A DNA stretch of 24,408 nucleotides from Candidatus Kaiserbacteria bacterium (GTDB taxonomy: Bacteria > Patescibacteriota > Minisyncoccia > Phycocordibacterales > Phycocordibacteraceae). The notes below the pieces were generated by a model. It was not told where the DNA came from. It searched no databases and saw only the letters and a program-made list of their open reading frames with translations. The stretch is from assembly GCA_023267775.1 (NCBI GenBank), contig JAHFMQ010000004.1:1-24408 (forward strand), written 5' to 3'. Positions 1 through 8,635 of this stretch are shown here, piece after piece. The position numbers were made by a program, and so were the translations under genes. How positions within the stretch are numbered: the first letter of the stretch is position 1; each line of letters begins with the position of its first letter.

Positions 1-114
1 GATCTGATTTCATTCCTAAAAACAAAAGCGAACGGGAGTTACCATGAGAGCATCCCTGTAGGAGAAATGATCGGTAAAATTCGAGCCTACCAAAGTGAGT
101 ATGGCGTTAAGTAA
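1..114 (+). CDS. C-terminal end of an unidentified protein (partial)
   Basis: An open frame runs in from the left edge and ends at TAA (112-114), giving the last 37 residues of a protein ending in EYGVK. The fragment is hydrophilic and has no recognisable motif. It is followed ten bases later by a strong hairpin-plus-T-run terminator, which supports its being a real gene end on the plus strand. It is convergent with typA. Function cannot be told from this much sequence. Confidence 0.55.
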   Translation, partial: DLISFLKTKANGSYHESIPVGEMIGKIRAYQSEYGVK

Positions 115-123
115 ACCAGCAAC

Positions 124-161
124 AAAGGGTTCGTGACATGATCACGGACCCTTTTTATTTT
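124..161 (+). terminator. Rho-independent terminator
   Basis: A 13-bp stem (124-136 with 142-154, including one T-G pair) closes a five-base CATGA loop and runs into a T-rich tail (152-161). It ends the partial plus-strand gene. The stem also lies just beyond the typA stop, so it may serve both strands, although the minus-strand U tract is poorer. Confidence 0.85.
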
Positions 162-175
162 ACGGAATACATTAT

Positions 176-1960
176 TTATCGACGTGCTTTGGAACGTTCG
201 TTTTCAGTAAGGTATTGCTTGCGGAGTCGGACGCTCTTCGGAGTGATCTCCAGGTATTCATCATCCGCCATGATCTCAAGACCGCGTTCGATGGAGAGAT
301 CGAAGATCGGCACGAGAATGATCGCTTCGTCAGTACCGGAAGAACGGACGTTCGACTGATTCTTCCCTTTCGTCGGGTTCGCCATCATTTCTTCGCCCTT
401 TGAGGTATTGCCGATGACCATGCCCTCATATACTTCCATCGCCGGCTTGATGTAGAGCTGGCCGCGATCCTGCAGCGACCAGAGCGAGTATCCGAGCGCT
501 TTGCCGGTGGCCATTGAGATCATCGATCCGACGATGCGCTTCCTAATCTCGCCCGCATACGGCTTGAAGCCGAGGACGCGCGACGAAAGGATCCCCTCGC
601 CCTTCGTATCTATGATGAACATGTTCTTATACCCGAGCAGGCCGCGCGTCGGACCTTCGAGCGTAAGACGAACGATATTCCCGTGCTGAGTGAGGTTTTG
701 GAGCACGAAAGCGCGCGTACCGAGCTTTTCAATAACCGCACCCTGAAATTCTGACGGCGTATCGATGATGACTTCCTCAAACGGCTCCAACTTAACGCCA
801 TTTTCTTCGCGAATGATGACTTGTGGCTGGGAAACCTGGAGTTCATAACCTTCGCGGCGCATGTTCTCAAGCAGTACAGCGACATGGAGCTCACCACGTC
901 CTGATACACGAAATGATTCCGCGGTGCCAAAATCGATTTTGAGACCGACGTTCACCTCGAGCTCTTTCATGAGCCGGTCGCGTATCTGACGGCTTGTGAC
1001 ATACTTCCCTTCTCGACCGGCAAACGGCGAGTTATTTACGATAAAATTGAGTGCAATTGTCGGTTCATCTACCGCAATTGCTGGAAGTGGTGCCGCTCCC
1101 TCTTCTGTGGTTACCGTCTCACCGATATAGATGTCAGGAAGGCCCGCGATAAGTGCAATATCCCCCGCGCTCGCTTCGGTAGCTTCAATGCGTTCGAGGC
1201 CCTTAAAGGTAAAAACTTTCGTGGTACGGCCGGTACGCGTCTCGCCATTTGGCTTTTTTATAAACACTTGCTGATTGGGACGTACGGTTCCTGCGTAAAT
1301 GCGGCCGACTGCGAGACGACCCATGAAGTTATCGTAAGCAAGGTTAAAAGGCTGGAGCATCAAGGACGCGTCTGCAGACGCGGTTGCATTTGCCGCTGGA
1401 ACTTTTTCTAGAATAGTATCGAGAAGCGGTGTGAGATCTTTCCGCTCATCAGTCAGATTTTTAATCGCGATACCTTCGCGCCCGATTGAATAAATAACTG
1501 GAAAATTCGACTGGTCATCGGTGGCTCCAAGTTCAAGGAATAGTTCGAGGACCTGTTCTTCAGAACGAGCTGGATCAGCTGCTGGTTTGTCGATTTTATT
1601 GAGCACGACGATCGGTTTCAAGCCGAGCTCGAGCGATTTCTTTAGTACGAAACGCGTTTGTGGCATCGGTCCTTCCTGAGCATCAACAACGAGAAGCACC
1701 GAATCAATCGAACGCAGCACGCGCTCGACCTCGCTGCCGAAGTCTGCGTGTCCGGGTGTATCGACGATATTTATTTTTGTGCCTTTATATTCAACCGCTG
1801 CGTTTTTTGCATAAATGGTAATACCGCGCTCAAGCTCAAGCGCGTTGCTGTCCATCGTCGTACCCTCGACCACGGCACCCGTCTGCTTCAAAATGGCATC
1901 GGTAAGTGCCGTCTTCCCATGGTCGACGTGCGCGATGATTGCAATATTACGAATCTCCAT
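176..1960 (-). CDS. typA: Translational GTPase TypA/BipA
   Basis: Ribosome-associated GTPase of the EF-G/LepA superfamily, linked in other bacteria to ribosome assembly and stress or cold adaptation. From the chosen start (594 aa, about the usual family length) the G1 loop AHVDHGKT is at residues 10-17. It is followed by the DTPGHADF switch II motif and NKID guanine-specificity motif, then the EF-G-like domains II, III and V and the TypA-specific C-terminal domain (GLLGYKNMF, TKGEGILSSR). The frame continues upstream to a TTG at 1996, but the ATG at 1958-1960 gives the canonical MEIRNIAIIAHVDHGKT start and is preferred. There is no Shine-Dalgarno sequence. A good promoter lies about 35 bases upstream, so the mRNA has a short leader and the gene can be transcribed separately from the Nramp gene upstream. 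Confidence 0.97.
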   Translation of the reverse strand: MEIRNIAIIAHVDHGKTALTDAILKQTGAVVEGTTMDSNALELERGITIYAKNAAVEYKGTKINIVDTPGHADFGSEVERVLRSIDSVLLVVDAQEGPMPQTRFVLKKSLELGLKPIVVLNKIDKPAADPARSEEQVLELFLELGATDDQSNFPVIYSIGREGIAIKNLTDERKDLTPLLDTILEKVPAANATASADASLMLQPFNLAYDNFMGRLAVGRIYAGTVRPNQQVFIKKPNGETRTGRTTKVFTFKGLERIEATEASAGDIALIAGLPDIYIGETVTTEEGAAPLPAIAVDEPTIALNFIVNNSPFAGREGKYVTSRQIRDRLMKELEVNVGLKIDFGTAESFRVSGRGELHVAVLLENMRREGYELQVSQPQVIIREENGVKLEPFEEVIIDTPSEFQGAVIEKLGTRAFVLQNLTQHGNIVRLTLEGPTRGLLGYKNMFIIDTKGEGILSSRVLGFKPYAGEIRKRIVGSMISMATGKALGYSLWSLQDRGQLYIKPAMEVYEGMVIGNTSKGEEMMANPTKGKNQSNVRSSGTDEAIILVPIFDLSIERGLEIMADDEYLEITPKSVRLRKQYLTENERSKARR

Positions 1961-1994
1961 ACAAATAAAAATGGCCGCGAGGGCCGGTGGTTTC

Positions 1995-2022
1995 AATATA
2001 CAATGAAGAAGATTTTATGCAA
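1995..2022 (-). promoter_or_regulatory. typA promoter
   Basis: Read on the minus strand: TTGCAT (-35, 2017-2022), a 16-base spacer, then TATATT (-10, 1995-2000). It lies between the Nramp stop codon and typA, and predicts a leader of roughly 28 bases. The same TTGCAT -35 hexamer recurs at the ArsR gene. Confidence 0.6.
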
Positions 2023-2026
2023 GTGG

Positions 2027-3403
2027 TTAGAGCAATGTTGCTACTGCAGCAATGCCTGAAATAGCCATCACTCCGACAGTTATCCAGCCCATGGACGACA
2101 CCAGTGGACGATTCGCGTACTCACCCATAAGGCGTGAGTTACTTGAGAGGCGCACGACAAAAAAGAGGATGAATGGGGCGATAATACCATTTGCAACGGC
2201 AGCATAAATCAGACCTTTGATAGGATCGAGATGCAGAAAGTTTGCAATGATACCAAGAAGCATCGAAACAATGATGACCCCGTAGAAAGCATACGCTTGC
2301 TCCAGCTTCCGGTAGAGACCATGGTTCCAACTGAAACTCTCAGCAATCGCGTAGGCGCTCGAGCCCGCAAGTACCGGTACCGCAAGAAGACCCGCACCGA
2401 CAATGCCTCCGGCAAAAAGCAGATACGCAAAATCCCCAAATGGTTTAAGCGCCGCGGCCGCCTGATCAGCCGTACCGATGTTCGTGATACCGTTTGAAAA
2501 AAGCGTGCCGGCACAGGCTGCAAAAATGAAGAAGGTGATCAGATTTGAAAAAAACATTCCGCTCCACACGTCTGTGCGCATGCGGCGTAGTGATTGTGTA
2601 CTTACCTCCGCGCGACGTGCTTTGATGTTTGATTCCCCTCGCAATATTTTCTCTTCAACCTCTTGCGACGTCTGCCAAAAAAAGAGATAGGGTGAAATAG
2701 TGGTTCCTAATATGGCGCACACGAGAAACATCTCGTCTTTAGAAAAGGTTAGCGTGGGAACGACAAGATGATGGAGAACGTCACTCCAGTCAAGATGCAC
2801 CGAGAGAGCAACGACCACATAGGAAAGGAGTGCGAGTGCGAGATATTTCAAATATTTTGCATAGCGCGCATAGGTCGTGAATATCTGGAGCGCCAGACTG
2901 ATAGCCGCGAAGAAAACAACAAATAACTCTAACTCGATGTTAGGGAATAGGAGACGAGATGCCGCTGCCATAGCTCCAAGGTCTGCAGAGATGTTGAGCA
3001 CATTCGCAAAAAAAAGCAGCGCCGTGGCTACATACAAAACTCGTGCCGAATAATAACGCCGAATATTTGCCGCAAGTCCTTCACCCGAAACAAGGCCGAT
3101 TCGCGCGCACATTTCCTGGACCGTCGCCATGAAAGGATACGTAAAAAGTGACAGCCAAATGAGTTGCAGTCCGTAGCGAGCGCCCGCCTGAGAATAGGTA
3201 GTAATGCCTGAAGGATCATTATCGGCGGCTCCGGTTGTGAGTCCTGGACCGAGCGTGTCCCAGTATTCCTCAGCGAGTTTAAATGGCCGTTTGCTAATTA
3301 AAATTCTCTCCTCTTTTTCTACAAACACGACTCCCTCCTCAAGCATCTTCGCTGGAGTTTCAAATACTTCTTCCATCTCTTCTTCGAACTTTCGTTTATC
3401 CAT
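2027..3403 (-). CDS. Divergent Nramp (SLC11)-family divalent cation transporter
   Basis: A 458-aa polytopic membrane protein with an unusual acidic N-terminal extension of about 45 residues and roughly eleven hydrophobic segments. Nramp proteins import divalent metals (Mn, Fe) using a TM1 DPGN motif and a TM6 A/C-x-x-MPH motif. The TM1 region here reads DNDPSGITTYSQAG (D63-P64-S65-G66) and the TM6 region reads GTTISPYLFFWQTSQEV (233-249). The aspartate is kept, but the Asn of DPGN is Gly66, Met of MPH is Ser237 and His is Tyr239. The conserved block around residues 90-106 (FMATVQEMCARIGLVSG) supports the family call. Substrate is therefore uncertain and could be other than Mn or Fe. The ATG is at 3401-3403 with no Shine-Dalgarno sequence. 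A possible -10 (TATGAT) lies 12 bases upstream. Confidence 0.88.
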   Translation of the reverse strand: MDKRKFEEEMEEVFETPAKMLEEGVVFVEKEERILISKRPFKLAEEYWDTLGPGLTTGAADNDPSGITTYSQAGARYGLQLIWLSLFTYPFMATVQEMCARIGLVSGEGLAANIRRYYSARVLYVATALLFFANVLNISADLGAMAAASRLLFPNIELELFVVFFAAISLALQIFTTYARYAKYLKYLALALLSYVVVALSVHLDWSDVLHHLVVPTLTFSKDEMFLVCAILGTTISPYLFFWQTSQEVEEKILRGESNIKARRAEVSTQSLRRMRTDVWSGMFFSNLITFFIFAACAGTLFSNGITNIGTADQAAAALKPFGDFAYLLFAGGIVGAGLLAVPVLAGSSAYAIAESFSWNHGLYRKLEQAYAFYGVIIVSMLLGIIANFLHLDPIKGLIYAAVANGIIAPFILFFVVRLSSNSRLMGEYANRPLVSSMGWITVGVMAISGIAAVATLL

Positions 3404-3497
3404 ACCGATGTACGTATCATACCTGTTTCCTTCTCATTGAAAGCACGTACTCCCCATGTTTCTGCACAAAGAAATCAGGCGCCTCGAGTAGTGTTTT

Positions 3498-4958
3498 TCA
3501 TTTTTCTAAATCAAGAATGTCATCAATGCGAATCTGTGCAACAAATTCTGGCACGTGAGAAACAAGAATCATAGCGCCAGCATAAGCGTCTAACGCTTTT
3601 GCGATGATGGGGAGATGGCGAAAATTAATGTGATTTGTCGGTTCGTCAAGGATGAGAAGTCCTGGACGCTCAAGCACAAGAGAGGCAAATGCCACAAGGC
3701 CCTTCTGTCCTTCTGACAAACTTCCGATTTTTGTGTGCATGACGTCGGCGGTCAGGAGGAATCCGGCGGCCGTTGCGCGTAGACGCTCTTCGTCCGGCTT
3801 CCCCATCGCACGGCTGAGTGTCTCGAAAACCGTCTTATCGAAATCGAGTGTCGAAAAATCCTGGCGATAATAGCCGACTTTAACCCCCTCAGTAATCGTC
3901 GATCCCTCAGCGACCCCGCGCGCAATCGCCTCGAGCAAAGTACTTTTACCGATACCGTTTGGTCCGCGCAACAGAAGGTGCTGATTTTTTCGGAGTGAAA
4001 TATTCGCTTTTTTCTTCGCAGGTTTCTTTCCTTTCAAAACCGTGTAAGAAGAGAGCGCTAGGATGACACCACTAAGATCTTCCTGTGCAGGAATCGTGAA
4101 TGGCCGAATAGTTTTGTCCTCTTTACGCACGTCAACTTTCTCTTCTTCCATTTCCTCGACCTCGGTACGCATCTTCTTAGCCACAAGACGCATCTTTCCT
4201 CCCTTCTGCGCAAAAAAGTTTGCTTTGTCTTTGTTCTCTTGAATTTTTTTCTCGAGCTGCGCGTTCTTGCGATTTTCTTTCTCAATACGCATCAGAATAT
4301 CTCTCTGCACGTCATGATAGTTTCCCGGATACTGTTCGATCTTGCGCGTAAAGACATCCAGATAAAGCACGCCCGTAGTAAACGCATTGAGAAATGCGGC
4401 ATCGTGAGAAATGACGACGCACGTCTTCGGATACTCAACCAAAAATTTCGTCAGGTGTTCGATGCCATTGGTGTCGAGATTGTTCGTCGGTTCATCGAGA
4501 AGAAGCAAATCGGGATTCTGTATGAGCGCTGACGCGAGCAAGAGACGTGCTTGCTGTCCGCCCGAAAAACTTTTTATGATTCGGTCATGCAGTTTTTCGT
4601 GATGCTCCAGGTTTACCACCTCGAGCACGTCGTCGATTCGAGGATCTATGTCATACACCGGTTCGGTGAAGCATGTTCGGAAGAAATCACGAACTGTAAG
4701 CTCAAGGTGGTCGCGCGGAATTACCTGAGCTGCAGTTGCGACGCGCATACCGTGCGAAGTATGTATTTCGCCGGATTCCGGCTGCAATTTCCCGGTCATA
4801 AGTGCGAACAAGGTTGACTTCCCCGCGCCGTTCTGGCCCATGATGGCCATCTTCATTCCGCGACGTAGCGAAAAATCAACCTCATCGAGGATTGGTTTAT
4901 TATGCCCATATTCAAACGAAACCTTTTCAAAGCGAATAACGCTTTCTTCTCGACTCAT
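3498..4958 (-). CDS. ABC-F family ATPase (ribosome-associated, duplicated NBD)
   Basis: Soluble protein with two ABC nucleotide-binding domains and no membrane segments, the pattern of ABC-F translation factors (EttA/Uup/resistance types), which act at the ribosomal E site. First NBD: Walker A GQNGAGKST (41-49), signature SFSGGQQ (130-136), Walker B LLLLDEPTNNLD (151-162). A highly charged, probably coiled-coil linker of about 60 residues (about 220-285, rich in Lys and Glu) resembles the P-site tRNA interaction motif region. Second NBD: Walker A GPNGIGKST, a variant signature LSEGQKG and DEPTNHIN, where the D-loop Asp of the usual DEPTNHLD is Asn. At 486 aa it is shorter than most (about 530-640). 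The ATG at 4956-4958 follows a -10-like hexamer by six bases. It is divergent from the pseudouridine synthase gene. Confidence 0.92.
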   Translation of the reverse strand: MSREESVIRFEKVSFEYGHNKPILDEVDFSLRRGMKMAIMGQNGAGKSTLFALMTGKLQPESGEIHTSHGMRVATAAQVIPRDHLELTVRDFFRTCFTEPVYDIDPRIDDVLEVVNLEHHEKLHDRIIKSFSGGQQARLLLASALIQNPDLLLLDEPTNNLDTNGIEHLTKFLVEYPKTCVVISHDAAFLNAFTTGVLYLDVFTRKIEQYPGNYHDVQRDILMRIEKENRKNAQLEKKIQENKDKANFFAQKGGKMRLVAKKMRTEVEEMEEEKVDVRKEDKTIRPFTIPAQEDLSGVILALSSYTVLKGKKPAKKKANISLRKNQHLLLRGPNGIGKSTLLEAIARGVAEGSTITEGVKVGYYRQDFSTLDFDKTVFETLSRAMGKPDEERLRATAAGFLLTADVMHTKIGSLSEGQKGLVAFASLVLERPGLLILDEPTNHINFRHLPIIAKALDAYAGAMILVSHVPEFVAQIRIDDILDLEK

Positions 4959-4964
4959 CCATTC

Positions 4965-4970
4965 ACCCTA
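4965..4970 (-). promoter_or_regulatory. Candidate leaderless -10 element of the ABC-F gene
   Basis: TAGGGT on the minus strand, followed by exactly six bases (GAATGG) and the ATG. The hexamer alone is weak. The spacing matches seven other genes in the window. Confidence 0.4.
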
Positions 4971-5000
4971 ACCTACTTCGAGGAAAAAAGGAAAACCATG

Positions 5001-5006
5001 TATAGT
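5001..5006 (+). promoter_or_regulatory. Candidate leaderless -10 element of the pseudouridine synthase gene
   Basis: TATAGT, then six bases (GCCGAT), then ATG at 5013. A poor -35 candidate, TTCGAG (4977-4982), lies 18 bases upstream. The element overlaps the codons of an alternative start at 4998, so it helps decide the start. Confidence 0.5.
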
Positions 5007-5012
5007 GCCGAT

Positions 5013-5735
5013 ATGTCGAAACCAGCCAAAGAGACCGGTCCCGTCTATCCGATGCGTATCAATAAATACCTGGCGAAGGAAGGTATCGCTACGCGTCGGG
5101 CCGCAGATGAACTGGTGACGCGGGGCAAAGTCCTCATCAATGGGCGCGTTGCCGTCCTAGGCGAAAAGGTTAATGCGACTGACAAAGTTACACTTCGTGG
5201 CAAGAGTTCTACAAAAAAGAATCTGTATTTTGCATATAACAAACCTGTTGGTGTTATCACTCATTCACCACAGCTTGGCGAAAAAGATATTAGAGGAAGC
5301 GTTCCTATGGATGTATTCCCGGTTGGTCGGCTCGATAAAGATTCGAGCGGTCTCATTATTCTTACCAACGATGGCCGAGTGACGGATCGACTCCTCAATC
5401 CTCTTTTTGATCACGATAAGGAATACCGCGTACGGACCTCTGATCCGCTCCGAGAAAGTTTTAAAAAGACCATGGAAGCTGGTGTTGATATCGAGGGATA
5501 TCTCACCAAGCCATGCACGGTTCGCAAAACTGGTCCTAAGAGTTTTATGATCACCCTCACCGAGGGTAAGAAACATCAAATACGCCGGATGGTTGCAGCA
5601 CTCCACAATACGGTCGTTGATCTAGAACGCAGTCGCATATTAAACATACGGCTTGATGATCTCAAACCAGACGCATGGCGGGAAATTGCAGGTGAGGAAC
5701 TAAAAAAATTTCTGACTCATCTCGGAATAAAATAA
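5013..5735 (+). CDS. RsuA/RluB/RluF-family 23S or 16S rRNA pseudouridine synthase
   Basis: Converts a specific rRNA uridine to pseudouridine. An N-terminal S4 RNA-binding domain (MRINKYLAKEGIATRRAADE and on) precedes the catalytic domain, which contains FPVGRLDKDSSGL with the catalytic Asp in RLDKDS and the later KKHQIRRM motif. The HDKEY and TKPCTVRK segments look more like RluF than RsuA, but the exact target is not resolved. Three starts are possible. ATG 4902 would overlap the divergent ABC-F gene. ATG 4998 has an AAGGA at 4988-4992. ATG 5013 lies six bases after TATAGT, as in other genes here. I chose 5013 (240 aa), and 4998 remains possible. The S4 domain begins about 13 residues after the chosen start, so function does not depend on the choice. 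It is convergent with the response regulator, five bases away. Confidence 0.9.
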   Translation: MSKPAKETGPVYPMRINKYLAKEGIATRRAADELVTRGKVLINGRVAVLGEKVNATDKVTLRGKSSTKKNLYFAYNKPVGVITHSPQLGEKDIRGSVPMDVFPVGRLDKDSSGLIILTNDGRVTDRLLNPLFDHDKEYRVRTSDPLRESFKKTMEAGVDIEGYLTKPCTVRKTGPKSFMITLTEGKKHQIRRMVAALHNTVVDLERSRILNIRLDDLKPDAWREIAGEELKKFLTHLGIK

Positions 5736-5740
5736 TTTTA

Positions 5741-6121
5741 TTATTTTTGCTTTTCGAACACTCCAGCTATAATTCCCGCAATACCCTGTAGTGATTCGTT
5801 TGATTTTACAAAATACCCGCGAATCCCAAGTGCGATTCCTTCGCCAATTTTTTCTAATGATGAGACGTTTGAGGTGATGAGAACTGGAGTCTTACCCTCG
5901 CCGTACTGTTTGTTCATTTCTTTAAGAAATTCGATCCCGTCCATTTTCGGCATCATAATATCGAGTAATATGAGATCCGGCTTTAATTCCTTCAGACTTT
6001 CGAGTGCCTCAAGCCCGTTTCCGGCGGATTGCACCGTGTACTCATTTGGATCGAGTGTGGCTTTAATAGCGGCTACGAATGTCATATCATCATCTACTAC
6101 AAGTACATTTTTCATAATCAT
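5741..6121 (-). CDS. Receiver-only response regulator
   Basis: A single REC domain of 126 aa with no output domain. The acidic pocket is VVDDD (8-12), the phospho-acceptor is D54 in LLDIMMPKMDG, the switch residue is in LITSN (T83/S84) and the conserved Lys is K106 (FVKSN). A CheY-like protein of this kind acts by protein contact or in a phosphorelay, not by binding DNA itself. Its ATG overlaps the stop of the histidine kinase gene (TAATG), so the two are translationally coupled and very likely partners. The last of four genes in the operon. An alternative start two codons in (MKNVLVVDDD) is equally typical. Confidence 0.93.
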   Translation of the reverse strand: MIMKNVLVVDDDMTFVAAIKATLDPNEYTVQSAGNGLEALESLKELKPDLILLDIMMPKMDGIEFLKEMNKQYGEGKTPVLITSNVSSLEKIGEGIALGIRGYFVKSNESLQGIAGIIAGVFEKQK

Positions 6122-7884
6122 TAGCTAGTTACAGATTCGGATTTTGTGATTGGTAGAGTGAAATAAAATGCACTTCCAACATCCACTTTAGACACAACGT
6201 CCACGATCCCGCCATGCTCCCCTATTATACCCCGTGCAATGGCAAGTCCTAATCCAGTTCCTTTGATGTTTGGCACGACAGTCTTATTATCGATCTGTTT
6301 AAATTTACTGAACAGTAATGGAATATTCTGAGCTGAAATTCCCATACCAGTATCAGCAACGATGACAACCACTGATTTTGGTAAGGTCGAAAATTGTTCT
6401 TCCGGAAACGGCTCCGGTAATGTCAAACTCGCTTTAGTTACCTCTTTAGCTACTGACACCCCAGACTCATGGAGAAAAGCGGAGACGGTGATGGTACCTC
6501 CCTGCGCAGTAAATTTCAGCGCGTTTGAAATGAGATTATTAAGCACTTGTTTAATCCGCTGAATATCAAAAGGTACGTCTTTAGGGACGTTCTCACTCGC
6601 CGAGACAATAAGTCTAATTTTTTTGTCCGTCGAGGATATATTGAAGAATGAAAATCTGTTTTCAAGAACTTCTTTAATGTCAGCGGGCTCGCTGCTGATC
6701 TCAAACTTTCCGGCCTGTAGTTTTGCTGCGTCCAAGATGTCGTTCACCAGATCGAGCATTGAGGAGGAGTTCTGATAAATAATATCTATGTACTGTTTGG
6801 TACCCACTTTCACTTTCTTTGGAGGCAACTTCAGGAGCTCGCTCGCTTTTTGTATGCCGCTCAGCGGAGTGCGCAGTTCATGCACAATCATTGAAGTGAA
6901 ATCATCTCGCACACGTTCGAGTTCTACTTCGCGTGTCACATCATGGAAAATGACGACACCGCCAAGTACTTCCCCTGCATTTAAGGACGCAGTCGTCTTT
7001 ACGGGGAAAACAAATGATTGATAAAACTTTCCTCTCATTTCAAATCGTTCCGACACATAAGTTTTTTTCAGCTTCACGCTTTCCTCAAGCCGACCGCGAA
7101 CATCCATCTTTCCGCCAAGATTGTCTATGAAATCAAAAATGGTGATTTCCGGCTTCTTTTCCTGACCAATGACCCGCTTTGCGGCTGGATTGATGACCAA
7201 AATACGGTAGTCGGCATCGGTCATCACGACGCCATCCTCCATACTTTCCACCATCGCATTCACTTTTTCTTGTTCGGTCTTCACCACTCCCTGCAAACTA
7301 GTCACGGCCTTCGAGGCCTGCTGAATAATCTTGTACAAGATCGTCATTTCTTCTTCCTTGTACAAACCCTCTTTCGTATCCGCGACCGTAAGCACGCCCA
7401 CTACTTTTTCATCGATGACGAGCGGGATGTTGAAGAATGAGCGGACCGGTTCTTCGAGCTCTTCGATAATGATGGCGCCCGAAAGAATTTCCTCAACATT
7501 CTTCTTATCGAACTCACGGTCAAGGAGCGCCCCAAGGGAACCGAGCATGCGATCCCGCACATCGTTTACGAACCGTCGATGTACCGAATTTTCCAAGTGC
7601 ATCTTGAATATCACTTTCTCCGGCTCAAGCAGCATGTAGGAGACTGCTGAATATTCTATGAACTGGTGGAGAGAATTCGTGATGATGTCGATGATTTGCT
7701 GAACATTCAGCGAATAACCGATACGGTCGCCAAGCTCTTTAAGGATGGCAAGCTCGTACATCCGACGACTGACGTCTTTTTCTCTTTTTTCAAGAACTGC
7801 TTTTGCCTGGAAATCTTTGACAGCAAGATAGACGCTCACTGCTATAGCTACACATGCGATAACTATGGAGACAATAGTTATCAT
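6121..7884 (-). CDS. Membrane-anchored GAF-PAS sensor histidine kinase
   Basis: A 587-aa sensor kinase. One N-terminal membrane helix (about 2-22) leads straight into a coiled linker with no extracellular domain. Then come a GAF-like domain (about 45-195), a PAS domain (about 205-315, EDGVVMTDADYRILVINPAA), a HisKA dimerisation domain with phospho-acceptor H335 (SMIVHELRTPLSG), and a HATPase domain with N box NLISNALKFT, G1 box DTGMGIS and G2 box GTGLGLAIARGI. With no periplasmic loop it must sense an internal signal or a membrane partner. The seven-helix protein encoded 24 bases upstream is the obvious candidate. There is no Shine-Dalgarno sequence. It is coupled to the response regulator by a TAATG overlap. 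Confidence 0.94.
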   Translation of the reverse strand: MITIVSIVIACVAIAVSVYLAVKDFQAKAVLEKREKDVSRRMYELAILKELGDRIGYSLNVQQIIDIITNSLHQFIEYSAVSYMLLEPEKVIFKMHLENSVHRRFVNDVRDRMLGSLGALLDREFDKKNVEEILSGAIIIEELEEPVRSFFNIPLVIDEKVVGVLTVADTKEGLYKEEEMTILYKIIQQASKAVTSLQGVVKTEQEKVNAMVESMEDGVVMTDADYRILVINPAAKRVIGQEKKPEITIFDFIDNLGGKMDVRGRLEESVKLKKTYVSERFEMRGKFYQSFVFPVKTTASLNAGEVLGGVVIFHDVTREVELERVRDDFTSMIVHELRTPLSGIQKASELLKLPPKKVKVGTKQYIDIIYQNSSSMLDLVNDILDAAKLQAGKFEISSEPADIKEVLENRFSFFNISSTDKKIRLIVSASENVPKDVPFDIQRIKQVLNNLISNALKFTAQGGTITVSAFLHESGVSVAKEVTKASLTLPEPFPEEQFSTLPKSVVVIVADTGMGISAQNIPLLFSKFKQIDNKTVVPNIKGTGLGLAIARGIIGEHGGIVDVVSKVDVGSAFYFTLPITKSESVTS

Positions 7885-7908
7885 GATGATTGTTCGCTGT
7901 AGACGTTA

Positions 7909-8628
7909 TTATGACGCTTTCGCAAAAGAGTTTAAGCGCCAGGCGGTGTAGGTAATGCAAACTGCAGCAATGACCAAGAATATTTTCTCAACCCCCTCGC
8001 CAACGTCAGGAGTAACTACTACTACTTTTAGACTTTCGTTTAATAATTCCCAGAGGTGCTGGAAACCAAAAGCCCACATAGCAATAATCATTGGATTAGC
8101 AATGGCTTGTCCAATCTGGCCAAGATTCTTTTTGGCATTTAATAGGTAGGTAGCGACTGCCCACGCAAATATGAACGCGAGGAAATGGTGCAATCCATAG
8201 TCTGCAAGCATTGAGTTCATGTAGGAAGTTACCGCACCGTCAACTGAGCTAGGAATAACGAATATTGCCACCAGCAGAACTATTGTTGCCAGACCCCATT
8301 TTTTCTCAGAACCGATTCGAGCAATTTGCGTATTTTGAGATTCAGGATTACCGAGATGCACAAGCAACTTGAGGCTTTGGAAGTAAAAGAAGAACGCCAT
8401 GTAAAACATGGCGTGCCACCAAAAATCCATTGACGAATCATTGATTCCGAAAAAGTCTCCCCCAAGCTTTTGGAATACACTGATGACGAAGAATATTCCA
8501 GTTCCGATGAAGAGGTAAGAGAATATGGAGCCGAAACTTGATTTGCCGAACTTTGATACAGCAACTCCCGCCATTACTGTGGCAATCAAAAATCCGAGTG
8601 ATGAGAGATAATAGCCAAGTGTAATCAT
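7909..8628 (-). CDS. Seven-helix membrane protein of unknown function, in the kinase operon
   Basis: A 239-aa protein with seven predicted membrane helices (about 5-25, 33-53, 70-91, 112-127, 145-163, 177-197, 213-231). I do not recognise the family. Histidines and aromatic residues lie in or near the membrane: H72 in FWWHAMFYM, H147-H148 in GLHHFLAF and H191 in GFQHLWELLNE. This could suggest heme, metal or proton-related sensing, but no established motif is present. It is seven bases from the gene before it and 24 from the kinase gene after it, so it is a strong candidate for the membrane sensor or input partner of the kinase. No Lys or other retinal-binding signature was seen in the last helix, so a rhodopsin is unlikely. 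Confidence 0.8.
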   Translation of the reverse strand: MITLGYYLSSLGFLIATVMAGVAVSKFGKSSFGSIFSYLFIGTGIFFVISVFQKLGGDFFGINDSSMDFWWHAMFYMAFFFYFQSLKLLVHLGNPESQNTQIARIGSEKKWGLATIVLLVAIFVIPSSVDGAVTSYMNSMLADYGLHHFLAFIFAWAVATYLLNAKKNLGQIGQAIANPMIIAMWAFGFQHLWELLNESLKVVVVTPDVGEGVEKIFLVIAAVCITYTAWRLNSFAKAS

Positions 8629-8635
8629 AGAATGA

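Noticed and set aside
1961..1996. Upstream TTG start for typA (adds 12 residues)
   Set aside because: The added MKPPALAAIFIC is not part of the family's conserved start, and the region overlaps the probable promoter.
3470..3497. Palindrome AGGCGCCT after the ABC-F gene as terminator
   Set aside because: Only 8 bases with no loop or U tract.
4902..4997. Long N-terminal extension of the pseudouridine synthase
   Set aside because: It would overlap 57 bases of the divergent ABC-F gene and precedes the -10. The S4 domain starts later.
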